From assembly GCA_900618425.1 (NCBI GenBank), contig UZAN01039773.1, forward strand, positions 23,977-61,175: a DNA stretch of 37,199 bases, in the 5' to 3' direction. The notes beneath the pieces were generated by a model that was not told the DNA's origin, searched no databases, and was given only the letters and a program-made list of their open reading frames with translations. Within the stretch, counting starts at the first letter, position 1; each line of letters starts with the position of its first letter. This DNA comes from Echinostoma caproni. Its lineage: Eukaryota; Platyhelminthes; Trematoda; Plagiorchiida; Echinostomatidae. Of this stretch, positions 11,140 to 22,339 are shown piece by piece. The translations under genes were made by a program, and so were the position numbers.

Positions 11140-12700
11140 TGAGTAGCGAGCGGGTGTTCAGCATGTGAGTGACGGATTTGGCAAAACCTTTCGTGAACCA
11201 CTGTCTGCTAAACCCCTTCATGCTTCTGTGTCCACATACATCGGATCACGTTTTCTGGTCCCAATCGTTGAAATGGAAGGAAAACAGATAAAACTTCAGT
11301 GAGCTTCACACTTGACATGTAAACAAGCAATCGTTCATGCTGTTTTACCGATATATTCATATAAGTTAATGCAATCACTTTCGTGATGGCTTTTAGTAAA
11401 CCACAGAAAGCCGCGATTGAGCATGATTTAATTAGGTAATCATCTTGTCGCAACTCATATATTGTTAACCGCAAAAGAACCATACATTTTATATATCCGC
11501 AAATGATGGCCATCTAATCACATTCCACATTCATCATTCCGCTTCCATACTAGCCCCAGCAAACCAGGCTAATAAAAGATTCCCTTCTGTAAATGCCACC
11601 GGAGCTTTCGGCACTTCATGGGTATGCATTCTGCAGATATTAGTAGGTATTTACTCAAGAACGTGTCAATAACCCGAGACGCAGCCGCTTCATCTGCTTA
11701 ATGACCAGTTTATAACTGAGGGCAAGTAATAGAAAATACGGATGCCCTGCGCAAATACTTCAAAATGGTGGCTGCTAGTCTAAAGCATGATCTCACCGTC
11801 TCGCATGACACTTTGGGTGGTTTGGTTCACTTCCAGCGAAGGCATATATTTATCTAATTTGTCTACGCATTTACATCTGAATACACTGATCTTCCAGAAT
11901 GTTGAGCGATGCCATTAACGGTTTCTAGTATAGATCGAAAGCACTTCTCAATTTAAGCTTCCCGTTGATTAAATTGATTGGAAGTATCCTAATTCATAGG
12001 TCGTAACTGTTCAAATTTGAAAATCGGTTTGTTCTGGGATCAAATGAGAGCAAAACTTGCCCGATTTAATGGGGCACATAATCACCCGAATTTCGTTAGT
12101 AGTTAGTGACCCATCATTTTTGTTTTTACTTGATCTAAAAGAACATACTTTCTGCTTCAAACATGCCAGTGCGCATACAGTTGGCCCTAGGTTTTTTTAA
12201 CAGTTCACGTAAATTGAATCTCTCTCTGGAGAGGTCATGTTGAACGATTTTCACATCTGTCAACTAAGATTTATGGATATTTTTTATCAAAACAGTCCAA
12301 CATTGGTTTTACTCTTGCTGTACGTGCGTGAAACATTTCTTCGAACAAATTCTGTAAATCATTATTATTAAACATCTATTACATGCTTTTCGATGAGGAC
12401 TATAAAGGATAGCAGTAATATACAAACTATTTTAAGTGAGGCACTTTTCGTTAATTTGGGAATGAGAAAGGAGGTGACAATAAGTCGCATTTTTTCACTT
12501 CGGAAAACAGTTTTGCCTCACCATTTCAAATTCGACGTTGCATCATCCATGTTCTATAATCCGAGGTTGAATTCAATGGACGTATCTTTGACCTTGAAGT
12601 AGTTAAACACTTCAGATTGACTATTATCCGGCTAATCAAAACACATTGGTAATCTCGCGGAGTCTGCGTTCCACCATAGGCACAAAACATCTACGTTTAC
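11140..12700. other. Stretch without a supported gene
   Basis: The open frames here (minus 11208-11513, plus 12393-12602) lack recognisable motifs. On the minus strand a short ATG-initiated segment (11841-11793) ends at a good donor, GACG|GTGAGA, and could be a first exon of about 16 codons; this is very weak. A 41-codon plus frame near 11580-11703 is also open but has no family match. Confidence 0.45.
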
Positions 12701-12708
12701 ATTATTGA

Positions 12709-12894
12709 CAAGGTGCAATCACAAGAGCTCATATTGTCCGTGCAGTTCCCATTGATCAAACCCGACCCAGTGAGTTGGGGGAAAAACTGGAACGCGCGGC
12801 ACCACCAACAACACAGAGAGAACGCTCGGAATGGACTGTAACTGATTCATGGCAACTCTGTTTATGGTTACCGGGAAGAAAAACAAATACCTAG
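12709..12894 (+). CDS. Unrecognised 61-codon open segment
   Basis: The frame runs between a TGA at 12706 and a TAG at 12892 with no internal Met. It has protein-like composition: AITRAHIVRAVPIDQTRPSE, later EKLERAAPPTTQRERSEW. A splice-donor-like CCCA|GTGAGT lies inside at about 12769-12775, so a shorter exon is possible. It abuts the inverted interspersed repeat that begins near 12893 and could be part of the same mobile element. No family recognised. Confidence 0.28.
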   Translation, partial: QGAITRAHIVRAVPIDQTRPSELGEKLERAAPPTTQRERSEWTVTDSWQLCLWLPGRKTNT

Positions 12895-13205
12895 TCAATT
12901 ATGTGTTAAAAAGAAAATACCATGTTGCAATATCGCACGATTTACATCGGATCCGATTTCGCTGCCTCTCAGCATGGTGTATACCGCAGAAAACATAATG
13001 TTTATGTAGGGCTTTATCATGGTGACACAGAAAAGTAAAACACTTTAAAATAGATAAACATAAAAGAGGGTGGAGTAAAAGGGTCATGAAACCAGAGCAA
13101 AGACAAATAGACAAAGTTCTTTTTATCGATACGCACTCACGTTGGGCTACCATCGGTTAATAGCAACATCTTCCGCAAAGTTTGACAATTTAGTGATTTG
13201 TGATC
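12893..13205 (-). repeat. Interspersed repeat, copy 1 (minus)
   Basis: Read on the minus strand from about 13205, this copy aligns along its length with the plus-strand segment 13455-13745. Shared landmarks are GAAGAT.TTG.TAT.AACCG, the 18-mer GATAAAGCCCTACATAAA, and the nearby TGTTTTCTGC. A Val-Ser-Ile-Lys-Arg-Thr-Leu stretch and an ALHKH.VFC stretch are shared in translation, so part of it may once have been coding or the 3' region of a retroelement. The family is not identified. Confidence 0.72.
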
Positions 13206-13454
13206 TGTAGATAGTGCGGTCGATCTGGTGTTGCGTTAACAGTTGTCGAGCTATGGCTGATGGCAGTCTTGTAATATTGGCGGTCGTTCCTAAACAGCAG
13301 ATCTGACCTCGAATGCGTCATCTAAATTTTGATCTATTTGGGAAAATGATCAGACACTCGAATTAGGTAATTGTCGCTCTATTCTTCCTACGTAGGTCGC
13401 TTGGCATCCATATTGGAATAGACAGATGAGATCAGAGTCAGCGTACGGTCACTG

Positions 13455-13745
13455 CTCTCAAGAATGCTTGGGCTTGCTGAAGATTTTGTTATCAACCGAT
13501 GGAAGGCCAACTTGTGTGTGTCGATAAAACGAACTTTATGCCAGTTTGTCTTCGCCCTGGTTCCGTGGCCCTTTTACCCCTCCTTTCTTTTATGTTTGTC
13601 TGTTATAATGTGTTATACTTTTCTTTGTTGCCGTGATAAAGCCCTACATAAACATTGTGTTTTCTGCACTGTGCACCAGCCGGAATGCTGTGAATTCTAA
13701 TTGACATAAAGCGTGAAGTATTGTGATATGGTCTTCGGTTTTGAA
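13455..13745 (+). repeat. Interspersed repeat, copy 2 (plus)
   Basis: This is the partner of copy 1, in opposite orientation with roughly 250 bases between them. Similarity runs from the GCTGAAGAT region near 13478 to the GATATGGTCTTCGGTTTTGAA region near 13745. Numerous substitutions and small indels separate the copies. The 78-codon frame 13464-13700 is a by-product of the repeat, not an independent gene. Confidence 0.72.
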
Positions 13746-13749
13746 ATTA

Positions 13750-15060
13750 ATCTCGGGAAAAACTTGTTTCAATTAAGTGTTCATCTTGTTTGATCTTTGG
13801 ATGGTAGCAAGACCAAATTAAAATAGCATTCCGTACTCCATTTCGCTTTCAGCAAACCTGATTTAACCCAGTGGAAACCTAGCTGAATGCAGATATTATT
13901 AAATAAGGTACACGGAACTCTTGAGAAGCATACTCAACCCTTAAAGTTACCCCACTTAAAAGGACGAGTAGGAACTAGAGCGTATTTTATCATTTCGCTG
14001 TTTCGTTTAATTGTAACAAATGTCATCGCAGCTGTAAACAAAATTGAAATTCATTGAATATCCGGTCGTTTCTGTTGCCAAAATTTGGGTGACCGACGTG
14101 AATTCCGTAATTCGTTTCCATTCGTAGTTTTATACATCTGTCGTGCGTAAATACGAATGGGCTTGATTTGGGTTATGGTATTGTTCAAAGTGCACACATT
14201 TGGCAAATTTATTTACTCATTATGTGTTCCATTACCATTTTTGCCATGTTTAAATATCACTTTCTGAAACAGAAATCAATGAGGTTATTATTTACAAATC
14301 CCCACATAGTAAAAAACTGTCCATCGATACATCGAAAAACGTTGCTGCAGTTAAGCTTGTTTTCCATTTTTGCATGCTCTAAATACAGTATATAGCATCT
14401 TAAGATAGTCGAAAACGAAAGATGAATGAATCTACATATTTATGGTGATTTTGGGGGATAATTTTAGTGCTTAGATAGTTTGTAACAATAAGTATCATCC
14501 ATATTGTTCCATCTGACACCGTCACAAATTTACTTTGATCTGTATGGTGATTTTCTTGTTATATCTTACTCATCGGACACCAGGAGATCAGTACCTATTA
14601 CGATTGTACATTCCAAGTCAGTGTGTATGTGGAAAATGAAGAACCAAACAAATCTACTATTGTAAGAACTGTTGAGGAAACTCGCTAGCTGGGTTTGAAT
14701 CAATGTGACTTTATTTTATCCTGTATCAATCCGGGTTTCGTGACATCGAATGTTGATGATGTGTTTTAGCAATGAGTGTATGCTCAATTCTGTCCACGCC
14801 CAATGACAATTCCCCAGGGAGAACGAATAAACTTGTGGAACGGTTGAATATTTCCCCGGAATCCATCTGGTTTATTGAGTCATATAGTGAGATTCGATCC
14901 ATATCTGCTGCTGAAAAATGTGTGTCCTATTAACGGTGACGGACTGACATCGTTATTGGATATTCTGCTTGTTTGGATAGTGATTATATGTATCTGTGTG
15001 CTTCTTGCATCTTTGTTGATGCAATTAACCATGCATACTCAAGTATACTGATCAATCTCG
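13750..15060. other. Stretch without a supported gene
   Basis: The sequence is AT-rich with only short open frames, such as a hydrophobic 75-codon frame at 14168-14395 without a motif or splice support. Confidence 0.5.
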
Positions 15061-15065
15061 AGTGA

Positions 15066-15236
15066 AAATGCGACGGGAGAATTGTGGTCCGCAAAATGCT
15101 TTTAGCGGGACCTCCTTCCTGTTGTCCTTGTATCTCCCACGAACAACTAAACTGTTTGTCAGCTGAGGAAATCCAGTATGCTCTGGTCTTAAACCATCAT
15201 TGTGTTTGTGACGTGTACGGATGGGGGGTTGAGTAG
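15066..15236 (+). CDS. Cysteine-rich short ORF
   Basis: A 56-codon frame lies between stops, with an ATG at 15096 preceded by A at -3. The ATG-initiated product would be 46 residues with six cysteines, including CCPCIS and HHCVCDVYGW. There is no signal peptide. It could be an exon of a cysteine-rich protein, but no flanking splice pair is convincing. Confidence 0.25.
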   Translation, partial: KCDGRIVVRKMLLAGPPSCCPCISHEQLNCLSAEEIQYALVLNHHCVCDVYGWGVE

Positions 15237-15239
15237 CAA

Positions 15240-16040
15240 AGTCGATTGTATCGCATCAAATTTGTCTGACAGCTACCGAGTTTCGTTAGCAAATCCCATT
15301 CATGATGGAATGATGAAAATAACCACTTGGTGATCACATTAGATGACTGGATTTCCCAGAACTCAATAGCATGTTTAAACCAGATACTTGGGTCGTGTCT
15401 ATTGTACATTTCGTTCTATCATGTGCGATCCTGCTTTACAGATTGTGCTCCGGCTTCATGAAAGACGTTTTCTCAACCAATCTATATTTACAATTATAAC
15501 AGTCTAATTAATCCAAAACGTTCTTGCGGTTTTTTTGCTGATCTGGCTATTTTTATCTGTACTCTGACTTGTATTCAATACTGAATTCTCGTTAGTTATC
15601 AGTGATAAAAACCATTTCTTCAAACCAAGTTATTTTCAGTGTATCCGTAGGTGAAGTGGTAGACGGTTTTGGGGGGTAAAACTGAATTATTTTTTATAAA
15701 TGCCCTTTTCCTGACACAGCTTCATGTTATACGGCACTGAAAACACTGATAGTCACAGCAGAGTAATTTCAGTAAAAACTTCCATTAGTACTTGCGACAC
15801 ATAATTACTTTTGAAATTGTCTGGGGAGTCTCGATACTCGCTCACGCCATGAGCGCTGCGAATCCTATGTGTGTGTGTATCAGTGTTTTTACCAGCCATC
15901 CTAAATGTTTGTCTTAATATGCTTGTTCATAAAGGAGAATTAGGTGAGGTGCCAAGGAAGAGTAACCAGTCACAAATTTAAACACCAACCCCTCACTGCA
16001 CTAAGGCTTCGGATTCCTTAAAGCTTATGTTACGTTCTTT
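15240..16040. other. Stretch without a supported gene
   Basis: I see no coding signal. An A-box-like string (GTAGGTGAAGTGGTAGACG, about 15647-15665) has no B box downstream, so no tRNA or SINE is called. The right end may hold decayed upstream sequence of the next element. Confidence 0.5.
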
Positions 16041-16049
16041 CATTGTGTT

Positions 16050-16594
16050 GATGGTGTTGTCCGAAGCCGCATGACATGTTGCTTTGCTCAGGTGAGTCTT
16101 TGGTAAATACGAACATGTGCCCTCTCAACCTGTTATCAGCCTACATTCGACCCCACATTAAGTACGCCATTCAATCGTGGAATCCATGGATGAATCGCGA
16201 CCGCAAGCTTTGGTAACGTCCACAAAGATTGGCCACCAAGACGGTCAAGCGAATCTATTTCAGGACTCCAGTGGAAAACCCGAAAACATTGAGATTGTAC
16301 TTCACTCAGTATCGACGAGTTAGAAGAAACTTGGTTTTGGTGTATCGAAACGTACAGAACCCTGCTCACCAAAGTCGCTCACAGCACACACTGTCGCCCA
16401 ACACTCACCTCAGGGAGCACACATTTGAGTTAGTGCTCGTAAACTGTCGGCTATAATATCGACCTCATTCATTCATGTGTGGTACTAAGAATTCTCTGCC
16501 ACTTCACATTATTTATGTGCCCACGATTGGGCGCAAATTGAATAAAAAATTGCCATTTGCCCTATGTCTCGACATTTTGTCCACAAAACAATGA
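16050..16594 (+). pseudogene. 3' end of a non-LTR (CR1/jockey-like) retrotransposon ORF
   Basis: A single plus-strand frame is continuous from about 16077 to a terminal TGA at 16592-16594, with just two internal stops (TAA at 16214 and 16454). It shows the C-terminal architecture of flatworm non-LTR polymerases: AYIRPHIKYAIQSWNPWMNR at about 16139, then RLATKTVKRIYFRTP, LRLYFTQYRRVRRNLVLVYR, LSPNTHLREHTFELVLVNCR, and finally SFMCGTKNSLPLHIIYVPTI. These correspond to YVRPHLEYA.Q.W.P, QRRATKM, L..YRRLRGDLI.VY, R.H..KL and NSLP..VV.APS of the family. The first TAA stands where Glu is normal, so it is probably a point mutation. The catalytic RT region upstream is missing or unrecognisable. The state of the frame implies a much younger insertion than the 6.8 kb relic. 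Confidence 0.85.
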
Positions 16595-16599
16595 ACATT

Positions 16600-18730
16600 T
16601 TTGACATTCCTTATCTCTCCATGATAGGCTAGTTGATTCAGTTTTGCGAAAATTCTTTACATCTAGAAAAGCAAGTAAGTGTTTTCCATAACCAAACTTT
16701 AACTTGGTCTCCAACCTTCGAGCACATGGAAAAGTACCAAAAAGCGAAACTGGCTGTGCAAATGACATAGGGTATATATTACTCATTTCAAAAAAGCACC
16801 AAATGTGTGAACGGAGCTTTGTGTATCACTCACGCTGATGGCGGAGACACAGCATCCTCAATGGGAAGAGAATCGACAATGTGTCTGTAAAAGCAAACCT
16901 TCATAGAAAGAAAGTGGATTCGGTTGGGCAATTCGTCTGCGTGTTTTCATAGTTATTGCGATTTTGATTTCTTTCTTATTTTGCAAACAATTTCAACTAG
17001 TTCCAGTTTTCATTTGCGAAATGAAGAACATCTATTGTTGAACAAAATTGTCTGATGGTAAGCACTTTGAATTCTCTTCGAAAATCGCATTCATTTAAAA
17101 GCTACTTGAGAAAATGTTCCGGTATAAATTGGACTGACTTGTAGTCATGATCCTTCAAATTTTTCTTCTAGGTAAACCACTCGTAGCATGAAAACAGTAA
17201 TACCCTTGGAAAGCAATCAACTTCCGCTTCGCTGTTACTAAAGCTGTGAATCTGTCGTCGGATCTGTTATTTGAACCCTAACACCTCATGTGCAAGGCGC
17301 GTGTGTCATCATTGTGACACCAGCTCAAATTAAGGACCACTCTATAGTTGTTCGAAATTCTTCTTCGGAGATAGCTCCCGAGGAACAACCAGCCTTCATA
17401 GCTTCCGCTTTCAAAGACCCATTCGGGACTATGGATATGAACCACTGAGGAGGTTTGATGAGAGCGAAAAACCCGAGTCTGTTTCCTAATTTCTGCCTAG
17501 TTGAACTGATTACTCGAGCGGATGAGATGTCAAGGAGAGTAAGTCGAAACCAATACAGCAGTTAAATTCACACAGAATATTTGATTTATATTTTCTTTCC
17601 GTCGGAAGCAGCATCCAGGTAACTGTTGAAGGAGAATTTTTAAGGAATTCGTAATCAGGGATTTTTCAGAGACCCGAATTTTCAAACAAAACCTATAATC
17701 AGAGCTCATTTGAATATGACTCACATTTTCATTGTTTTTTATCCACTGGTACTTATAACTGTTAACTTTGTGTCCTTCCAAATGCTATTCGTTGCATCCC
17801 GAAAAACAACAGATTCGCCGAATACCATGGAAACGTAGGAAGATGGGGTGTGAAAACTGGCCTTCTTTGAAATAAGCCTCCCTCTTATTCCATACGTACG
17901 GCATATTTAGGCAAGAAAATTGTACTATTTTGCGTGCTTATTATTCCTAAATTCATATTATCTGTCTTAATGGTGTCGCGTTATATTAAATTTGATGCCA
18001 CGAGCGTAACCATCAAAATTAATCAACATGAAGGAAACCTTATTTCTCATTCAGATTTTGTTTCAGTGTAGCAATATATAAACCGCAGGTCAGTGGTTCA
18101 CTGTATGGCACAATCATTCTCAAAACTATTGGGTGATGCATCATCCCGACGTTCACCTACTGATAGAAAATAACTACAGAGACTAAGACTTATTCATTTT
18201 TAAACCTATTTATAACTGATCAATAGGAGTAAAGTTTCTCTACTGCTCCGCGACACAGTCAGCGCAGAATCAGCACAAAGCGCTGAAAATATATATCCCG
18301 ATAAACTGTTTGCTAAATTGAAAATCCTAGTTAAACGTTTGAGGTTTTATACCAAATCCCTAAATTTCTGTAATTTCAATCAATTAGCTACGAACAATTT
18401 ATTAGATCAGATGGAAGCTGGTAAAACTAAGCTTCGTTATAACTAAGCAACCTGATTTCTGCAAATGCTCTTTCGTATCGTTTCGGAGACGTTGTTGGAA
18501 TTTTACGCAGTAGCGTTGCATGAGACTGTTGCTGAAATGGGAAAACGAAGAAAAATGAAAGAGATGGCCATGATCACGTGGCTGCTGACCTCCAAATTGT
18601 CATTGACAGCAAAGAACAGACAAGCATCTGTATAAAATGACTATTCCAGACAGAACAGTCATTAATAATTGCATTTATTGTATTGAGACTATCATCTGAT
18701 GGATTACGACAGGTGTGAGATTGTAAGAAT
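16600..18730. other. Stretch without a supported gene
   Basis: There are two weak coding-like patches. One is a plus frame at about 17272-17446, with APEEQPAFIASAFKDPFG near its end. The other is an 83-codon minus frame at 17530-17781 that contains a donor-like AAAAT|GTGAGT. Neither has a family resemblance or a full splice pair. Confidence 0.45.
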
Positions 18731-18732
18731 GA

Positions 18733-18774
18733 TTACATATACATGCATATATATACATATTTATATATATATAA
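18733..18774. repeat. AT/CATA microsatellite
   Basis: ATAC/ATAT units form a low-complexity tract just upstream of a CTTTTTCAG acceptor-like site. Confidence 0.75.
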
Positions 18775-18806
18775 TCAACGAATATGCTTTTTCAGCTTGA
18801 TAGAAA

Positions 18807-18881
18807 ATGAAATACTTTGTTTTCGCTGTTCTAGTCTTAGTCTTTAAATATCAAGAGCGCTCTTTGTTTTTTCAAAAATAA
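18807..18881 (+). CDS. Short ORF with a signal-peptide-like start
   Basis: The ATG at 18807 lies 12 bases after an acceptor-like CTTTTTCAG and has A at -3. It begins MKYFVFAVLVLVFK, a classic hydrophobic secretory leader, and then runs to a stop after 24 codons. No donor is found before the stop, so the exon boundary is unknown. It could be the first exon of a small secreted protein or a chance hydrophobic ORF in AT-rich DNA. Confidence 0.2.
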   Translation: MKYFVFAVLVLVFKYQERSLFFQK

Positions 18882-18889
18882 AGAAACGC

Positions 18890-21860
18890 AATCGCTTGTA
18901 AGCATTATGATAAAATGTCCATCATTTGCTTTTGCATTGTAAGTGTTTTGGGACAACCGAGAAATACTGCATATCGCATCATATACATGGCCTTCAAAAT
19001 CCCCTTTATCGTATTTCTGCATAAAACAAATCTTTCTTCGTCGCTTAATAAAAATGCCGGAAGCAGTACAATGATAACTGGTAGTAATCTGGTTGCAATT
19101 TGGCACTATTGTGATCACCACCGACGTGTTTCAAATGATTTTCCACCCAATTGATGAATATCAAGATATACATGTTGTAATAAATACAGCTTATCTCGTA
19201 TTTTAAAAATGAGCTATTTATTTTGGATCAACTTCGATACCATCCGTGATATCGACATATTCCCACGTGTCCTCGAGGACCGGTCGTGTCCACATGAATG
19301 TGTATTTTTCATCAAAATGAAAATGAATTGTCTCCAAAGACCTCTTAAATAAGCTTTTGAAACACTTGTTATTCACCTAAAATCTATGAAAATATAGGGT
19401 AACTTTGGCATGACCATAAATGAAGGTTTATGTCCTACTAGGCGTCATATACAGGTATTTTTCGAACATGTACCATCCACTGAATCTCATCCCATTTACT
19501 CCTCCCAACACTCAGTAGTCTGAGCCTCATCCACGAGAGCGAATATGATATTGTCCCACATCCGGAGCAACACAACTGTACCAGTATCCATTTATGTTTC
19601 TTCTGCTATTTGTCCAATACCAACAAAATGTAACATTTCTCCATTTCGATGATCGTTGCTGGTGTGTCAGGTGTGAAATAACGAAGTCTCACTAAAACAT
19701 AGAATTCCAATTAATTTATAAAAATGACCCCTATGCTTCATGCACGTATTTTTCTTGCATTTTATTAAACTTCTATTCATCCTTCTTCACTTTCGAGCAC
19801 TGGAAGCAGTCGCTTTTTCGAGGAGTCTACGAAGTCGATTGATCAATAGCTCCTTCCAATTTCAGCTAATACATAAAGAGCCCTAAATACTGGTGGCCAT
19901 TGTCAAGGGTAGTAACTGTTTCCTCTTTCCAACACATGGAAACGTTTTCGATTAGATTCAAATCCCAGCTGCTGTGCTGCAAGTGAATGAAGTCGACATT
20001 GGACTTGACCCAACAGGATCTGCCTAACTGTGAAAAATTAAAATTGAACAAAGTATAATTGCTTTCTTCTATCAATCTCAAGCAAGAAGGTAGACTAAAC
20101 TTCATCTGTGAAAAATATAACAGCTATGCATTGATTTTAGAGGGCATTATTTGAAATGAACCCAAGGTACTATTTTTGCAAAAAAACATTTTTATTCAAG
20201 ACCACGCAAATTATTTGGTGTCAAGAAAAGATTCAAAAACAAACGCGTATGCAATTCTCGATTGTATCGTGTACCTTTGGTTTCGCACAAGCATCCCTTT
20301 CATCTCCCGATCAAGTAATAAGCACTAAAGTTGTTATACCCAATGGTGAAGAAAAGCTTGCAAACAAATTCCTGAGCACGGAGAACAATGGAAAATTGAC
20401 AGACATGAATCTGTAATCCGTTTGTTTTCAGATTTGTATTCTTTTTATTTTTCAATTTTACTTCCGTTCATTGAATACACAGCAAGACAATTCGCAGGAA
20501 GGGCATCTATCGCCAAATAGGAGCTGTGACCATTATTCCTCTCCGAATCACACATGTACACCGCAACAGATGTGTGATTTCTGCAACGCACAACCGTGAG
20601 AAAGAAGCTCAGTCGGACAATAAATGCGTTTGTTAAGATGTTCAGGGTTAACATCAGACATCCAAAGAGGTTTGCAAAAGACAAACGAACGAAAAATAAT
20701 CTCCAAAAGATATTCAACATTCGTTTGCATCCTTCCATTATCAAACGGCATAAAACACTTCAAATATTGTTCACCTTTATCCGATGAGTTTTATCTTTCG
20801 ATTCAATCCCAAAGCGGAATGTGCTTCCATCTCGTCTGTGAGCCACAGAGAGAGAGGAAGTTATCCAAACGTAGGATAATCATTGTGGGCGTTCAGTCAA
20901 AATACTTCAACTGGTTGATCGAATATAACTGCTAATCAAAGGAAAATATAGCCCTTTTACAAGTTCCTAAATTCATCCGTATCTTCCTTTGCAAAAAATT
21001 ATACTAATGATGGAATCCCACCAAAAATTAGGCGGAAGATTTTCCCATTGTTAGAAGTATATTGTATCATGCAGTTGAGGCACATTTGTCCGGTCAGCAA
21101 CGAACGATAGGTAATGCATGGCCAAAATAGTCCTAATCCATTGTTTCCGCTCTAGGAATTCAACTCATCGTAATGTGTAACAGACAGACGTTAGCTTTTG
21201 TTGTTGGTGGGAAACCGCATTGAACAGGTCAGTATGTTTAAACAAAGCATTTTCGGAAAATAGAAAATGTTTGGGGTTTACACTTTTCTCCTGAACACAT
21301 TTTTGCACGTAAAATATTGCATGGTTGTGCAACTTCAACAAACATTGTGTCAAAAGGTTTTAAAAATAACGGTTGATAGTGTGAATAACGGATGCATAGC
21401 TTCCCTGTAACGAATCTAAATAAAGAAGCCCAAAAAAAAGGTTTGCACAATGTATCCTGGATCATCTGTACATGTGCATACTGCAATCTGTGTGATCATT
21501 AATATATGGTCAGTTGATTTTACCTTGAGGTCGGATGTTGTTGTAACAACAACGGTAAATAAGTAACCAAAATACAATTTCGTTTGATATTTGAATAACA
21601 AATTGCACAGCAATATAACCACGAGGAAAGATTTGATCATTAAGTTGTTCTGTAAGGCACAGATAAAGGAAACAAATTTCAGGATTTGTCGCAATGGAAA
21701 ACGAAATTTCGGAATATTGTAAAATTGAGCCTTACTGTTTTACCGCTAACTAACCTAAAGACGCCATTGTATTTGCCATCATTTTTATATCCTTTTCTGC
21801 TCTCCCTGTATCCACGATTCTATCCTCAACTACTGATCACTGAGGTCGCAAAGTTTAATC
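18890..21860. other. Stretch without a supported gene
   Basis: Many overlapping short frames occur in AT-rich DNA. The best coding-like patch is plus 20297-20416 (ASLSSPDQVISTKVVIPNGE, ending in a stop), preceded by a possible acceptor GGTTTCGCACAAG. It is too weak to call. The frames at 20445-20935 on both strands conflict with one another. Confidence 0.45.
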
Positions 21861-21865
21861 AAAAT

Positions 21866-22330
21866 TCATAACTGGAATTTGTGCGGGATACGCCGCACTC
21901 TAGGTACGTCGAATTCATCAGAACCACATGAGATCTCTTTAATCGTGCTCAATATTTTCGCTTCTGGGCATACTCCTCTACCCCTTTCGCTGATAAACCC
22001 TATTGTATGCCTATGCCCCAAAACGTGATTCCTTTGCTCCACGTCTGTGCACCGATAGTTCGTTACTAATCTAGTACAGGTATATTGGATCTCAAGGTTT
22101 ACCCTGGCATATCTTTTCCTATGCATATCCAAAGTGATCCTTAACCTTTTCTGGTGTAATTCTCTGTCAACTCCCCACTTTAACGAGGCCCTATTTGGCC
22201 CACTTCCAAATCTCCACCAATTCCCTATGTGCAGTAACTCCAAACAGTATGGAGTCAACATCTCGATGTTCCTCAATCCTCCTATCCCGGGAATGAGTGC
22301 CCATAAATTACATGATTTGTAATGCGGCAC
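21866..22330 (-). CDS. 154-codon open frame, unrecognised
   Basis: An uninterrupted minus frame of 154 codons, less AT-rich than its surroundings. It includes IPGIGGLRNIEMLTPY, RITLDMHRKRYARVN and HVLGHRHTIGFISERGRG, and is rich in Arg and His. No catalytic motif or membrane segment is visible. The plus strand is also open over 22134-22322. It may be a fragment of a mobile-element ORF or an unusual exon; there is no splice evidence to fix boundaries. Its length alone is not statistically decisive in a window of this size. Confidence 0.25.
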   Translation of the reverse strand: MPHYKSCNLWALIPGIGGLRNIEMLTPYCLELLHIGNWWRFGSGPNRASLKWGVDRELHQKRLRITLDMHRKRYARVNLEIQYTCTRLVTNYRCTDVEQRNHVLGHRHTIGFISERGRGVCPEAKILSTIKEISCGSDEFDVPRVRRIPHKFQL

Positions 22331-22339
22331 TTTCGTTTA

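Noticed and set aside
11580..11703. Possible zinc-finger exon (CKCHRSFRHFMGMH)
   Set aside because: The cysteine spacing is C-x-C, not C-x2-C or C-x4-C, and the second histidine is not in place.
17268..17310. B-box-like GGGTTCAAAT on the minus strand as another SINE
   Set aside because: No matching A box at proper spacing and no similarity to the SINE body at 24.6-25.1 kb.
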